Of a DNA stretch of 64,000 nt, positions 18,775 to 27,472 are shown one piece after another. The position numbers were made by a program, and so were the translations under genes. This stretch comes from Catenulispora sp. EB89 (GTDB lineage: Bacteria; Actinomycetota; Actinomycetes; Streptomycetales; Catenulisporaceae), in NCBI RefSeq assembly GCF_041261445.1, contig NZ_JBGCCU010000022.1, positions 62,001 to 126,000 of the forward strand, written 5' to 3'. Positions within the stretch are counted from its first letter, which is position 1. Each line of letters opens with the position of its first letter. Under the pieces are notes generated by a model. It had not been told where the DNA came from. It saw only the letters and a list, made by a program, of their open reading frames with translations, and ran no database searches.

Positions 18775-20064
18775 TTAGGCGGCCAGGGGCACAGCTTCGC
18801 CGTGCGCTTCGGCCGCGTCGACTGGCTGTGCGGCGGTGCTTCGGGCGCGCCAGGCGCGGGTGACGGTGGCGGCTAGGAGTACTGGGGCCGCGGCGATGGT
18901 GAAGCAGGCGGAGAGTGGGAGGCGGGCCAGGGCTGGGCCCATGGCCGCGTAGCCGGCGGAGGAGCCGGCGTTGAAGGCGTTGTTGACCCACATGCCGGCG
19001 CTGGTGCGGGTTTGGGTGGTGGCGAGTTCGTCGGCGACGAGGTAGGCGCAGGTCATCAAGGGGGAGATGAAGATGCCTGAGGCGGTGGTGATGGCGGTCA
19101 GGACCCAGACGTTCGGGGCCAGGGCCGCGGCTGCCACGGTCAGGCCGAGGGCGGCGGTCAGCAGGGGCAGGCGGCTGCGGTTGGGGATGCGCCAGGTGAT
19201 CGTGCCGTAGGCGAGGCCGCCGAGGATGCTGCCGACGGACATGCCGGCGTCGGCCCAGGCGATCGCCGAGGGTTGGTGGTGGCGCATCGCGAACGCCACG
19301 ATGGCCAGGCTCTGCGCGCCGAGGCCCAGGCCGAGGCCGGTGGCGGCGAAGACGGGCTCGGCGATGCGGGACAGGGTACGGCGCTCGGTGCGGTGGGGGC
19401 GGCCGGCCCTCCGACCGATGCGTGACGCGTCGGCTGGCTTGGGCTGAGTGGTGGCCGTGGTCTGGGCCGCGACCGTGCTGATCACCGGGGATGTCATCAG
19501 CGCCACCGTGCCGACGGCGACCAGCACCGCGCTCAGCAGCACGCCGAACGCCGGGTTCGCGACCAGGATCAGCACCCCGACCAGCAGCGGCCCGCTGACG
19601 CCGATCACCTCCTCGACGACCTTGTCCAGGCTGAACGCGCGCTGCATCAGCGCCTGGTCGTCGCCGCACATCGTGCGCCACAGGGTGCGCATCGTCGGGC
19701 CGAGCGGCGGAGCCGTGGCTCCGGCCGCGAGGGCCAGGGCTTCCAGGAGCCACAGCGGGGCGCCGGGGCGCCAGGTAGCGGCCGTCAGGCTCAGCAGTGC
19801 GCCGGCGTACGCCAGCGCCAGGGGGAGCAGGGCCGGACGGATGCCGTGGCGGTCGATCAGGCGGGCACGGACTGGTGCCAGGCCCGCGACCGACAGCGCG
19901 AAGACCGCCACCACCGCGCCCGCGCGGCCGACGGAGCCGTGGCCGGCCGCCAGCGCGAGGGTCAGGGACAGGACGACCGTGCCGTAGGACAGCCGTCCGA
20001 TGAAAGCCGTCGCGAAAGTGCGCGCGGCAAAGGGCAGGCGGAGTACCGCCAGGTACGAAGACAA
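18775..20064 (-). CDS. MFS transporter
   Basis: A 429-aa integral membrane protein with about 12 hydrophobic helices and a central cytoplasmic loop rich in R, T and P (about 205-235), as in drug-efflux-type major facilitator proteins. The sequence RARLIDRHGIRPALL after helix 2 is a variant of the G-x-x-x-D-R-x-G-R-R/K loop motif. The TTG start at 20064 has GAGGAA about 10 nt upstream and gives a normal N-terminus (MSSYLAVLRLP). The substrate cannot be inferred. The gene stands alone, convergent with gcvP. Confidence 0.85.
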   Translation of the reverse strand: MSSYLAVLRLPFAARTFATAFIGRLSYGTVVLSLTLALAAGHGSVGRAGAVVAVFALSVAGLAPVRARLIDRHGIRPALLPLALAYAGALLSLTAATWRPGAPLWLLEALALAAGATAPPLGPTMRTLWRTMCGDDQALMQRAFSLDKVVEEVIGVSGPLLVGVLILVANPAFGVLLSAVLVAVGTVALMTSPVISTVAAQTTATTQPKPADASRIGRRAGRPHRTERRTLSRIAEPVFAATGLGLGLGAQSLAIVAFAMRHHQPSAIAWADAGMSVGSILGGLAYGTITWRIPNRSRLPLLTAALGLTVAAAALAPNVWVLTAITTASGIFISPLMTCAYLVADELATTQTRTSAGMWVNNAFNAGSSAGYAAMGPALARLPLSACFTIAAAPVLLAATVTRAWRARSTAAQPVDAAEAHGEAVPLAA

Positions 20065-20243
20065 GGGAGTGGTTCCTCACCGGGAGATCATGTGCAGGGA
20101 CGCCGACGGACCGCGTCACGGCCGGTGGCCGGGGCGGTTGACGTGGGCCCTTACGCACATGAGGTGTGGAACATGGTGCTGATGATAGCGAACCGCGGTG
20201 CGGAAGCGAGTCTTTTTGTCCGCGGGGTGCGCGGTAGCAGGGC

Positions 20244-21011
20244 TCAGGCATCGTGTCGTCCGATCAGGAACAGTGCGACGGCCAGCGCGACGGCTGCGTA
20301 GGCCGCGCACACCAGGAGCGAGACCGTCGGGGAGAAGGTGTCGGCCTGTGGGCGCAGCGACACCGCACTCGTCGCCGCACGTTGCAGCCCGAAGCGCATC
20401 AGCTCGTGCCGCATGTTCTGCGGTAGGTGATCCAGAACCTGCGGGAGCAGGAAGACCAGCGTGAACAGCATCGCGATCGCGCCGGCCGTGGCGCGCATGA
20501 TGGCGCCGAGCGAGGTGGCCAGGACCGTGATCAGCATGAGGTAGAGCACGGCGTACGCCACGCCGCGGAACACCCCCGGGTCGCCGAGGGACACGCCGCC
20601 GTGGCCGCCGGACATCAGGGCCTGGCTCAGGCCGAAGGACAGGCCGAGGATGGCCGTGCCGGCTGCCAGCGCGACCGCCATGGCCACTGCTGCCTTGGCG
20701 ATCAGTACCTTGCGGCGCTGCGGGGTGGTGGCGAAGGTCGTCCGGATCAGGCCGGTGCCGTATTCGGAGCTGATCGCCAGGACGCCCAGGACGCCGATGA
20801 CCAGCTGCGCGAAGACCGCGCCGAACAGCGGCGCGGACACCGGGTCGAACGCGGCGCGGTCGGCGGCGGTCATCGTCGGCCAGTCGCGGCCGGTGCTGTC
20901 GGCCACCGAGTATGCCGTGGCCAGGACCAGCACCGTGGCGGCGGCCAGCGAGAGGTAGGTCGAGCGCACGGAGCGCAGCTTGATCCATTCGGCGTGCAGC
21001 AACTCAGGCAT
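20244..21011 (-). CDS. ABC transporter permease
   Basis: A 255-aa permease of the ABC-2 type with six hydrophobic helices, starting MPELLHAEWIKLRSVRSTY, a typical actinobacterial opening. Its ATG lies inside the last codons of the upstream ATPase gene (8-nt overlap), so the two are translationally coupled. Together they form an exporter of unknown substrate. Divergent histidine kinase and response regulator genes next door probably regulate it, as in many antibiotic-resistance ABC modules. Confidence 0.9.
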   Translation of the reverse strand: MPELLHAEWIKLRSVRSTYLSLAAATVLVLATAYSVADSTGRDWPTMTAADRAAFDPVSAPLFGAVFAQLVIGVLGVLAISSEYGTGLIRTTFATTPQRRKVLIAKAAVAMAVALAAGTAILGLSFGLSQALMSGGHGGVSLGDPGVFRGVAYAVLYLMLITVLATSLGAIMRATAGAIAMLFTLVFLLPQVLDHLPQNMRHELMRFGLQRAATSAVSLRPQADTFSPTVSLLVCAAYAAVALAVALFLIGRHDA

Positions 21012-21915
21012 GGGTCACTCCTCGGTAGTCGACCGCGTCGCGGGTCAGGTCCATGAACACGTCCTCCAGCGAGGCATGCCGCGCGGACAGCTCGTGCACC
21101 GGCAGTCCGGCCGCGGCGGCCGCGTCGCCGATCTCGTCAACGCCCGCGCCGGTGACGATCAGGGCGTCGGCGCCCTCGTACTCGACGCCGGCGCCGCGGG
21201 CCCGCAGCAGCTCGGCCAGGCGGCTGCGGGCGGGGGAGCGGACGTGCACCCGGGCCGCGGCGTGCTCGGTCAGGAAGCGCTCGACGCCGGTGTCGGCGAT
21301 CAGCCGGCCTCGGCCGATCACCACCAGGTGGTCGGCGGTCAGCGCGGTCTCGGCCAGCAGATGGCTGGAGACGAACACCGTGCGCCCCTCGGTCGCCAGC
21401 GACCTCATCAGGGTCCGGATCCACACGATGCCCTCCGGGTCCAGGCCGTTGCCCGGTTCGTCGAACAGCAGGACCGCGGGATCGCCGAGCAGGGCCCCGG
21501 CGATGCCGAGCCGCTGCTTCATACCCAGCGAGAATTCCCCGGCGCGCCGGGTCGCGGCCTGGGCCAGGCCGACCCGTTCCAGGACCTCGTCGACCCGGCG
21601 GCGCGCGACGCGGCCGGCCACCGCCAGCGCGGTGAGGTGCGCGCGGGCCGAGCGGCCCGGGTGCACGGCGCCGGCGTCGAGCAGCGCCCCGACCTGGTGG
21701 GACGGGTGCCGCAGGGTGGGGTAGGGGCGGCCGTCGATCAGGGCCGTGCCGTGGTCGGGGCGCTCCAGGCCGAGCAGGGCGCGCAGCGTGGTGGACTTGC
21801 CCGAGCCGTTGGGTCCGAGGAATCCGGTGACGCGGCCGGGGTGGACCGTGAACGTCAGGTCCTCGACCGCGGTGGTCCGGCCGAAGCGCTTGGCGAGTCC
21901 GATGACTTCGATCAT
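21004..21915 (-). CDS. ABC transporter ATP-binding protein
   Basis: A 303-aa ATPase subunit: Walker A GPNGSGKST (residues about 34-42), signature FSLGMKQRL, Walker B AVLLFDEPGNGLDP and the H-loop in VFVSSHLLAE. The C-terminal 80 residues form an accessory domain common in drug-exporting ABC-2 systems. The ATG at 21915 has GGGAG 6 nt upstream; the frame is open further left but without family similarity. It is co-transcribed with the permease. Confidence 0.93.
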   Translation of the reverse strand: MIEVIGLAKRFGRTTAVEDLTFTVHPGRVTGFLGPNGSGKSTTLRALLGLERPDHGTALIDGRPYPTLRHPSHQVGALLDAGAVHPGRSARAHLTALAVAGRVARRRVDEVLERVGLAQAATRRAGEFSLGMKQRLGIAGALLGDPAVLLFDEPGNGLDPEGIVWIRTLMRSLATEGRTVFVSSHLLAETALTADHLVVIGRGRLIADTGVERFLTEHAAARVHVRSPARSRLAELLRARGAGVEYEGADALIVTGAGVDEIGDAAAAAGLPVHELSARHASLEDVFMDLTRDAVDYRGVTHA

Positions 21916-22074
21916 GATGTCTCCCTTCGGATCCCAAGGTCCCAGCCGGATGCGGTCGGCCGCGTCGGAGTGTGGGGCGGTTTTTCTGCGTACCCCCGTG
22001 GTCGGATCCGCGGGCCCGTGTACTCCCAGGGGATGACGGCGCGCAGGCCGATGCCCGCCGCCCCCGCCCCGGGC

Positions 22075-22080
22075 TACTGT
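22075..22080 (+). promoter_or_regulatory. candidate -10 element for leaderless histidine kinase gene
   Basis: TACTGT lies exactly 6 nt before the ATG at 22087, with no Shine-Dalgarno sequence between. The same hexamer and spacing precede the gene at 60433 on the other strand. Confidence 0.45.
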
Positions 22081-22086
22081 CGGATC

Positions 22087-23370
22087 ATGACCAGCACGGC
22101 CCTGCCACCCCTGACCCGCCGCATGAGTCTGCGCGACCTCGTCGCCGTCGACTCCGCGGTCGGCGCGCTGGTGTGCGGGCTGGCGCTGCTCACCTGGTTC
22201 GAGGGGCACGAGCCGGTGGTCGAGATCCCGGATCCGGTGCGGGTGCTGCTCATCGTGGTCCTCGGCGCCGCCATCGGCGCGCGCCGGCTATGTCCGTGGG
22301 CTGCGTTGTGGGCGGTGTCGCTGGGCGCGCCGGTGATGTCGCTGGAGTCGCAGGCCTTTCCGTGGGCGGTGCCGCCGGCGATGATGCTCGTCCTGTACAC
22401 GCTCGCCGCCGCGGTGCCCCGGCGGCAGGCCGTCCGCGCGCTCGGGATCATGCTCGGCTGCTCGGTCGCGATGCTGGTCGTGCTCGACGTGGGCCTCAGG
22501 CGGTGGGCCGCGGATCCGGCGCAGGCCCCGCACGAGATGCGGGCCGCGGTCTTCGCCGTGACCCTCCTGGCCCTGCCGCTGACCGGGGTGTGGATGATCG
22601 GCGTGGCGGTCGGCGCGAGCCGCGCCTACACCGCCGGGTTGCAGGCACAGGCCGAGCAGCGGGCCCGGGAGCAGGTCGTGGAGGAGCGGCTGCGGATAGC
22701 CCGCGAGCTGCACGACATCGTCGCGCACAGCATGTCGCTGATCACCGTCCAGGCCTCGGTGGCCGGCTTCGTCGGCCGGGAGCAGCCCGACGAGGCGGTC
22801 AAAGCCCTGGCCTCGATCGAGCAGACCGGCCGCACGGCCCTGCACGACATGCGCCGGCTGCTCGGCATGCTCCGCGACGGCGACGGCCGGCAACAGGGCC
22901 CGGAGCTGCTGCCGGCGCCGGGCCTGACCGACCTCGACGACCTGGTGGCCCGGACCGCCGCGTCCGGGATCCGGGTCGAGCTCAAGGTGTCCGGGGAACG
23001 GATCGAGACCTCGACCCCGCTCGAGCTCGCCGTGTACCGCATCGTCCAGGAGGCCCTGACCAACGTGATCAAGCATGCCGACGCGACCCGCGCCCGCGTC
23101 GTCCTCGACTACGGCGGGGACGCGATAGGGATCATCGTGGTCGATGACGGTCGGGGCGCACCCGCCGGCGTCGAAGCCGGCGTTGGGGCCGGGACCGGGA
23201 CCGGGCCCGGGAACGGGGGCGGGGCCGCCGCGGCCGCCGTGCAGCCCGGCCACGGCCTGGTCGGCATGCACGAACGCGTCGCGGCCTACGGCGGCGAGTT
23301 CCAGGCCGGCCCGCTGCCCGGCGGCGGATTCCGCGTCGTGGCACGGATTCCCCTGGAGGCGGCCCGATGA
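22087..23370 (+). CDS. sensor histidine kinase (NarL/DesK type)
   Basis: A 427-aa membrane kinase. Residues 1-185 hold about five to six hydrophobic helices; the HisKA_3 dimerisation helix follows, with the phospho-accepting histidine H209 in RIARELHDIVAHSMSL. The ATP-binding domain shows ALTNVIKHADA (N box) and VVDDGRGAP (G1), but the ATP lid is extended by a Gly/Ala/Pro/Thr-rich stretch of about 30 residues before GHGLVGMHER (G2). The ATG at 22087 is favoured by a TACTGT hexamer 6 nt upstream (leaderless); an ATG at 22033 would add 18 residues. It overlaps its response regulator by ATGA and diverges from the ABC exporter it probably controls. Confidence 0.92.
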   Translation: MTSTALPPLTRRMSLRDLVAVDSAVGALVCGLALLTWFEGHEPVVEIPDPVRVLLIVVLGAAIGARRLCPWAALWAVSLGAPVMSLESQAFPWAVPPAMMLVLYTLAAAVPRRQAVRALGIMLGCSVAMLVVLDVGLRRWAADPAQAPHEMRAAVFAVTLLALPLTGVWMIGVAVGASRAYTAGLQAQAEQRAREQVVEERLRIARELHDIVAHSMSLITVQASVAGFVGREQPDEAVKALASIEQTGRTALHDMRRLLGMLRDGDGRQQGPELLPAPGLTDLDDLVARTAASGIRVELKVSGERIETSTPLELAVYRIVQEALTNVIKHADATRARVVLDYGGDAIGIIVVDDGRGAPAGVEAGVGAGTGTGPGNGGGAAAAAVQPGHGLVGMHERVAAYGGEFQAGPLPGGGFRVVARIPLEAAR

Positions 23371-24023
23371 TCCGAGTCCTGATCGCCGACGACCAGACCC
23401 TGCTGCGCGGCAGCCTGCGGCTGCTGCTGGACTCGCAGGCCGACCTGACCGTGGTCGCCGAGGCCGCGAACGGCAACGAGGCCGTCGAGCGGGCCTGCAG
23501 CGAGCTGCCCGACGTGGTGCTCATGGACATCCGGATGCCGGAGCTCGACGGCCTGGCCGCGACCCGCGCGATCGCCGAGCGGCACCCTCACGTCCGGGTC
23601 CTGGTCCTGACCACCTTCGACCTCGACGAGTACGTCTACGGCGCGCTGCGGGCCGGCGCGAGCGGCTTCCTGCTGAAGGACACCCCACCGGCCGACCTCG
23701 TCGCGGCCATCCGCGTGGTCGCGGCGGGCGAGGCGTTGCTCGCACCAGGCATCACGAAGCGCCTGATCGAGGAGTTCGCCCGCATCCCGGAGCCGGGGCG
23801 CCGACCGACCACCGAGCTGTCGGTGATCACCGATCGGGAGAAGGACGTCCTGGAACTCATCGGCAGGGGCCTGACCAACCAGGAGATCGCGCTCCGCCTG
23901 ATCCTCAGCCCGGCGACGGTGAAGACGCACGTCAGCAGGCTGCTGACGAAGCTCGGCGCGCGGGATCGGGCGCAGCTGGTGATCGTCGCCTACGAGAGCG
24001 GACTGATCGTCGCCACCCGGTGA
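23367..24023 (+). CDS. NarL/LuxR-family response regulator
   Basis: A 218-aa response regulator. The receiver domain has the acidic pair D8-D9, phosphorylation site D54 in VLMDIRMPELDG, T82 and K104. The C-terminal LuxR-type helix-turn-helix is VLELIGRGLTNQEIALRL followed by SPATVKTHVSRLLTKLGARDR. Partner of the kinase immediately upstream (4-nt overlap). Probable targets are the divergent ABC exporter genes, which is inference from position. Confidence 0.95.
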   Translation: MIRVLIADDQTLLRGSLRLLLDSQADLTVVAEAANGNEAVERACSELPDVVLMDIRMPELDGLAATRAIAERHPHVRVLVLTTFDLDEYVYGALRAGASGFLLKDTPPADLVAAIRVVAAGEALLAPGITKRLIEEFARIPEPGRRPTTELSVITDREKDVLELIGRGLTNQEIALRLILSPATVKTHVSRLLTKLGARDRAQLVIVAYESGLIVATR

Positions 24024-24075
24024 GGCGCCGGAGGGCTGAGAAGCCGAGGCCGAGGGTCAGGGCTCAGCGGTGTGG

Positions 24076-24081
24076 CACGAT
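24076..24081 (+). promoter_or_regulatory. candidate -10 element for leaderless phosphotransferase gene
   Basis: CACGAT (in TGTGGCACGAT) ends 6 nt before the ATG at 24088. This matches the geometry of other leaderless candidates in the window, although the hexamer is a poor consensus match. Confidence 0.3.
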
Positions 24082-24087
24082 CTTGGA

Positions 24088-24834
24088 ATGACCGGCGAAC
24101 CGATGACAGGCGGCGTGAACACGGTCCTCCGCATCGGCGACCGCGTGCACCGACCGGCAGGGGAGTGGACGCCGGCCGTGCACGCCGTGCTGGAGCACCT
24201 GGCCGCCAAGGGCTTCAGCGGAGCACCCAGGACCCACGGCTTCGACGCCGAGGGACGCGAGGTCCTCGATTTCGTGCCCGGCGACGTCCCGGGGTCCGAG
24301 GCCGTCGTCTCCGACGAAGCGCTGGCCGAGGTCGGAGCCCTGCTGCGCGGCCTCCACGACGCGACCGCCGACTTCGTCCCACCACCGCGAGCCACGTGGT
24401 ATTTCGAGCCCCGCGAGCCGTCCGAGGTGATCTGCCACGGCGACGTGGCCCCCTACAACACCGTCTTCCGCGACGGCCGTCCCGTTTCCTTGATCGACTT
24501 CGACACCGCGCATCCCGCGCCGCGGGTCTGGGACGTCGCCTACGCGGCCTACCGCTTCGTCCAGCTCGTCGAGGACGGCGCACCGCCCAAGGAACAAGCC
24601 CGGCGCCTGGCGCTCTTCGTTGACGCCTACGACCTCGGCGCGCGCGACCGGACCGCGCTGCTCGACACCGTCATCGCCCGCCTGGAGCACCTGGTCGGCT
24701 TCATGCGCCGGCAGGCCGCCGCGGGCCATCCGGCGTTCGCCCAGCACGTCGCCGAGGGTCACGATCGCTACTACCTGGGGAACATCGCTCACCTCAAGCG
24801 GCATCGCGCCGTACTTGAAGGCGCTGTGAAGTAG
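24088..24834 (+). CDS. phosphotransferase, APH/choline-kinase-like
   Basis: A 248-aa kinase-fold protein. The Brenner motif is ICHGDVAPYNTVF, and the metal-binding segment is SLIDFDTAHPAPRVWDVAYA, both standard for aminoglycoside-phosphotransferase-like enzymes. The substrate could be an antibiotic, an amino alcohol or a sugar; the N-terminus (TVLRIGDRVHRPAGEWTPAVHAVL) matches unassigned actinobacterial family members. The ATG at 24088 is chosen over a GTG at 24070 on promoter spacing. Confidence 0.88.
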   Translation: MTGEPMTGGVNTVLRIGDRVHRPAGEWTPAVHAVLEHLAAKGFSGAPRTHGFDAEGREVLDFVPGDVPGSEAVVSDEALAEVGALLRGLHDATADFVPPPRATWYFEPREPSEVICHGDVAPYNTVFRDGRPVSLIDFDTAHPAPRVWDVAYAAYRFVQLVEDGAPPKEQARRLALFVDAYDLGARDRTALLDTVIARLEHLVGFMRRQAAAGHPAFAQHVAEGHDRYYLGNIAHLKRHRAVLEGAVK

Positions 24835-24845
24835 CGCTATGCAGG

Positions 24846-24863
24846 GAATCAGAACTCTGATTC
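24846..24863. repeat. 18-bp palindrome
   Basis: GAATCAGA-AC-TCTGATTC is a perfect 8+8 inverted repeat with a 2-bp centre, 11 bp after the phosphotransferase stop and at the edge of the amidohydrolase remnant. The short centre suits a protein-binding site better than a hairpin terminator. Confidence 0.5.
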
Positions 24864-25680
24864 TCTATCGGCTGGAGAGCCTCCCATGGACGACCTGAAC
24901 GCACCGGCGACCGGACAGACGAACGTCAACTCCAGGCGACGATCGCGAACCTGCTCGCCGCCCCCGACGGCGACGTAGCCACCGTCGACGACGTCGTGGC
25001 CCGCCTGACGGCCTGGGCCGACACCGGCCCCGGCCGGCGCTCGCAGTGGGTCCTCGGCTTCGGATACGACGACGCGATGCTGGTCGGGAAGAACCATCCC
25101 GCCGCCGTCGACCTGGACTTGGTCCCCACCGACAAACCGACCCTGGCCGTCCACCAGTCCTTCCACCTCGGAGCGGTCAACTCCGCCGGCCTGCGGCTGC
25201 TGGGCTTCACCCACGAGACGCCGGACCCCGAAGGCGGCGTCATCCGCCGCATCAGCGGTTCCGGCGAACCCGGCTGGGTGCCGCCGCACGGCGTCCCCAA
25301 CGGCGTGCTGGAGGAATCCGCCTTCAACATCGCCTACGCGCAGGCCGGCGCGGGCATCGCGCTGGAGGACCAGGCCGGGTTCTTCGAGCGCGGGCGCCAG
25401 GTGGCGAACCGCTACGGCTTCACCACGGTCCAGGACGGCGGCGTCGATCTGCCGGTGCTGGACTTCATGCGCGACGAGGCGCGGGCCGCGACTACATCCA
25501 CGGCGGCCTGCGTACCGCCGGCGTGAAGATGTTCCTGGACGGCTCGCCCCAGGGCCGCACCGCCTGGCTGACCAAGCCGTACCGCACTCCGCCGGCGGGA
25601 CAGCCGGCGGGCTACCGCGGCTATCCGGCCATCGCCGACCAGGCGGCGGTCAACGCGCAGGTGAGGCAGGCCGGGACTCG
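24861..25680 (+). pseudogene. amidohydrolase (YtcJ-like) pseudogene
   Basis: A broken amidohydrolase-family-3 gene. The frame carrying QWVLGFGYDDAMLV, HQSFHLGAVNSAGLRLLG and TPDPEGGVIRRISGSGEPG runs from about 24861 to 25490. Then the similarity jumps to the next frame (YIHGGLRTAGVKMFLDGSPQGRTAW) at about 25490-25680, so one indel is present near 25490. The N-terminal metal-binding HxH region is missing and there is no start codon with a ribosome site. The C-terminal half of the roughly 550-aa enzyme is missing because the next gene's end interrupts it. It cannot encode a working enzyme. Confidence 0.85.
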
Positions 25681-25687
25681 GCAGCTT

Positions 25688-26563
25688 TCAGCAGGTCTTT
25701 GCGATGTCCAGGATCTGCTGATGAATGCTCGGGGCGGAGAACAAGGCAGTAATGGTGTCTCCGCCCCGACCCTCGGACAGCTCGCTGTAGGCGCCGCCGG
25801 CTTCCCGAACGATCGGCACGAGAGGGGCGACGTCCCAGGGCCCTGCGCCCGCCAGCAGGAAGGCATCGAGCCGGCCGGTGGCGACGAGTAGCGCACCGTG
25901 GCAGGTCCCGGACCCGGTCGAGGGCTTGCGGATGACGGCGGAAATGACAGAAGAGGCGGAGGCAGTCGGGCCGTCCCATTCCACTGCCGGAACCGTGCTC
26001 CGAGCCTGAGCGGCCACGCGCGCGGCGAGCCGCCGGTCGCCAGCGCTCAGCCGCGCGGGCGGAGGCCAGATGCCGATGGCGGCGTCTTGAAGGCTGGTGG
26101 CGGCTGTGACGGCGAGCGGGGAGGCCGAGGTGTGCGGGTCCATCGGCAGAGCGGCGCTCCAGGCTCCTGCTCCAGGCACGGCCCACCATCGCCTGGCACA
26201 GGCCGGGGCCGAGACCATGCCGAGCAGTACGGTGTCGCCGTCGGCCAGGGCGATCAGCGTGCCCCATTCGGGCTCGCCGGCCAGGAAGCTGGCCGTGCCG
26301 TCGATGGGATCGACGATCCAGCGTCGGCGGGACCGGCCGTGCGCGCCGAACTCCTCGCCGAGGAAGGCGTCCGTGGGGCTGGCCGCGGTGATCAGCGTGC
26401 GAAGGGTGTGTTCGACCTCGTGGTCGGCGGCGCTGACCGGGCTGCCGCCGGCCTTGGCCCGCTGCCAGGCGACGTCGCCGGTGCGGAAATGGCGCATGGC
26501 CACGGCATCGGCGCGGTCCGCCGCCTGATGGGCCAGATGAAGGTCGGTATGGGCGACGTTCAT
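25688..26563 (-). CDS. inositol monophosphatase family protein
   Basis: A 291-aa Mg-dependent phosphatase. Motifs: GEEFG (69-73), DPIDGT (85-90) and WDVAPL (243-248), which bind the metals and phosphate. Actinobacterial members act on inositol phosphate, histidinol phosphate or PAP; the context does not decide. The ATG at 26563 (MNVAHTDLHLA) has a GGGGG-rich ribosome site; upstream residues in the open frame are proline/arginine-rich noise. Its 3' end adjoins the amidohydrolase remnant, which looks cut by this gene. Confidence 0.9.
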   Translation of the reverse strand: MNVAHTDLHLAHQAADRADAVAMRHFRTGDVAWQRAKAGGSPVSAADHEVEHTLRTLITAASPTDAFLGEEFGAHGRSRRRWIVDPIDGTASFLAGEPEWGTLIALADGDTVLLGMVSAPACARRWWAVPGAGAWSAALPMDPHTSASPLAVTAATSLQDAAIGIWPPPARLSAGDRRLAARVAAQARSTVPAVEWDGPTASASSVISAVIRKPSTGSGTCHGALLVATGRLDAFLLAGAGPWDVAPLVPIVREAGGAYSELSEGRGGDTITALFSAPSIHQQILDIAKTC

Positions 26564-26781
26564 GGCGCTGCCCCCGGATCTGGGCCGTTCACGGATCCAC
26601 GGGGCGAGCGATCGACGCGTCGAGCCCCGGGCCGGCCTCGAAGGGTGTGTGATCTCGATCGGGGGCGCCGCGGGTCCGTTTCTGGCCGGACCCGGATGTC
26701 CCCGAGGAGGTCGTTGCTGTGCGACGAGCTGTGGCGAACTGTGAGTCGAGCGGTAACAACAGTGGATCGATCGACGCGGCC

Positions 26782-27015
26782 TCAGGACGCGGAGCGGTCC
26801 GTCGGGCGGTGCGGCGCGATCGCCTGGCCGTCGGGGAGCAGTTCGCCGGTGTCGTCGAACAGCACGATCCCGTTGCACAGCAGCGACCAGCCCTGCTCCG
26901 GGTGCGCGACCACGACCAGCGCGGCGTCCCGGTCGCTGGCGGCGGCGCCGGGACAGCAGGGGTGGTGGTGGCACGCGTGCGCGGAGCCGGGTCGGGAGGC
27001 GGTCATCGTCGTCAT
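26782..27015 (-). CDS. DUF5999 family protein
   Basis: A 77-aa small protein. The core HPEQGWSLLCNGIVLFDDTG followed by ELLPDGQAIAPHRP is the signature of a conserved actinobacterial family (DUF5999 as I recall). A Cys/His-rich segment (CHHHPCC) precedes it and could bind metal. The ATG at 27015 (MTTMTASRPG) follows GAAGAAG; the longer open frame up to 27210 is not family-like. Function unknown. Confidence 0.8.
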   Translation of the reverse strand: MTTMTASRPGSAHACHHHPCCPGAAASDRDAALVVVAHPEQGWSLLCNGIVLFDDTGELLPDGQAIAPHRPTDRSAS

Positions 27016-27297
27016 GGTGGTTCTTCTTCGTCCTCGGGGCGGCCTTGCGGTGGGGCCGCCGTGGTGTGGTCTGAACCTCGGTTTTCGCCGGTGGTCTGAA
27101 CCAGTGCTCCTAGTGTCGCGCGTCACACGGCTCAGCGCAGGGAAATCCGGTGAGGTGACTCGGGCATTCGGGGAATGTAGTGCTCTGGTGTGGCGCCGGA
27201 GCCCGGTCACGTAGTCACTACTGACTAGACGCGACCGAGCTGTCAGCGGTTCGTCGCTCTGAGCTCTCTTTGAGCTTTCTGCTGGTCGGTGTTTGCT

Positions 27298-27318
27298 CTT
27301 AGGGACGGCTTCCCTAAG
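27298..27318. repeat. inverted repeat (hairpin)
   Basis: A perfect 8-bp stem, CTTAGGGA and TCCCTAAG, around a 5-nt loop. It is 155 nt from the VWA stop codon, so it could be an operator or a distal terminator for that gene. Confidence 0.5.
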
Positions 27319-27414
27319 GGTGATCCTGGGTTATCTGACGGACACACGGCGTGTCGCCGGACGTGCCGGAGGCGCGGGACGGATCGCCGCCCGCGCCACC
27401 GGATGGCTCATCCG

Positions 27415-27458
27415 GAGACACGGTGACACGAGACACGAGACACGGTGACACGAGACAC
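27415..27458. repeat. perfect 22-bp tandem duplication
   Basis: The 22-bp unit GAGACACGGTGACACGAGAC plus AC occurs twice in direct succession, 14 bp downstream of the VWA gene's stop. Each unit contains internal ACACG and GACAC repeats, so replication slippage is a likely origin. Confidence 0.85.
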
Positions 27459-27472
27459 GGCGGCTCGGTGCC

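Larger units (their letters stand above)
27016..27472. other. 457-bp intergenic region with hairpin and tandem duplication
   Basis: No supportable gene. It contains a hairpin CTTAGGGA-cggct-TCCCTAAG at 27298-27318 and a perfect 22-bp tandem duplication at 27415-27458 close to the end of the VWA gene. The part upstream of the DUF5999 gene (27016-27200) presumably carries that gene's promoter. Confidence 0.6.
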
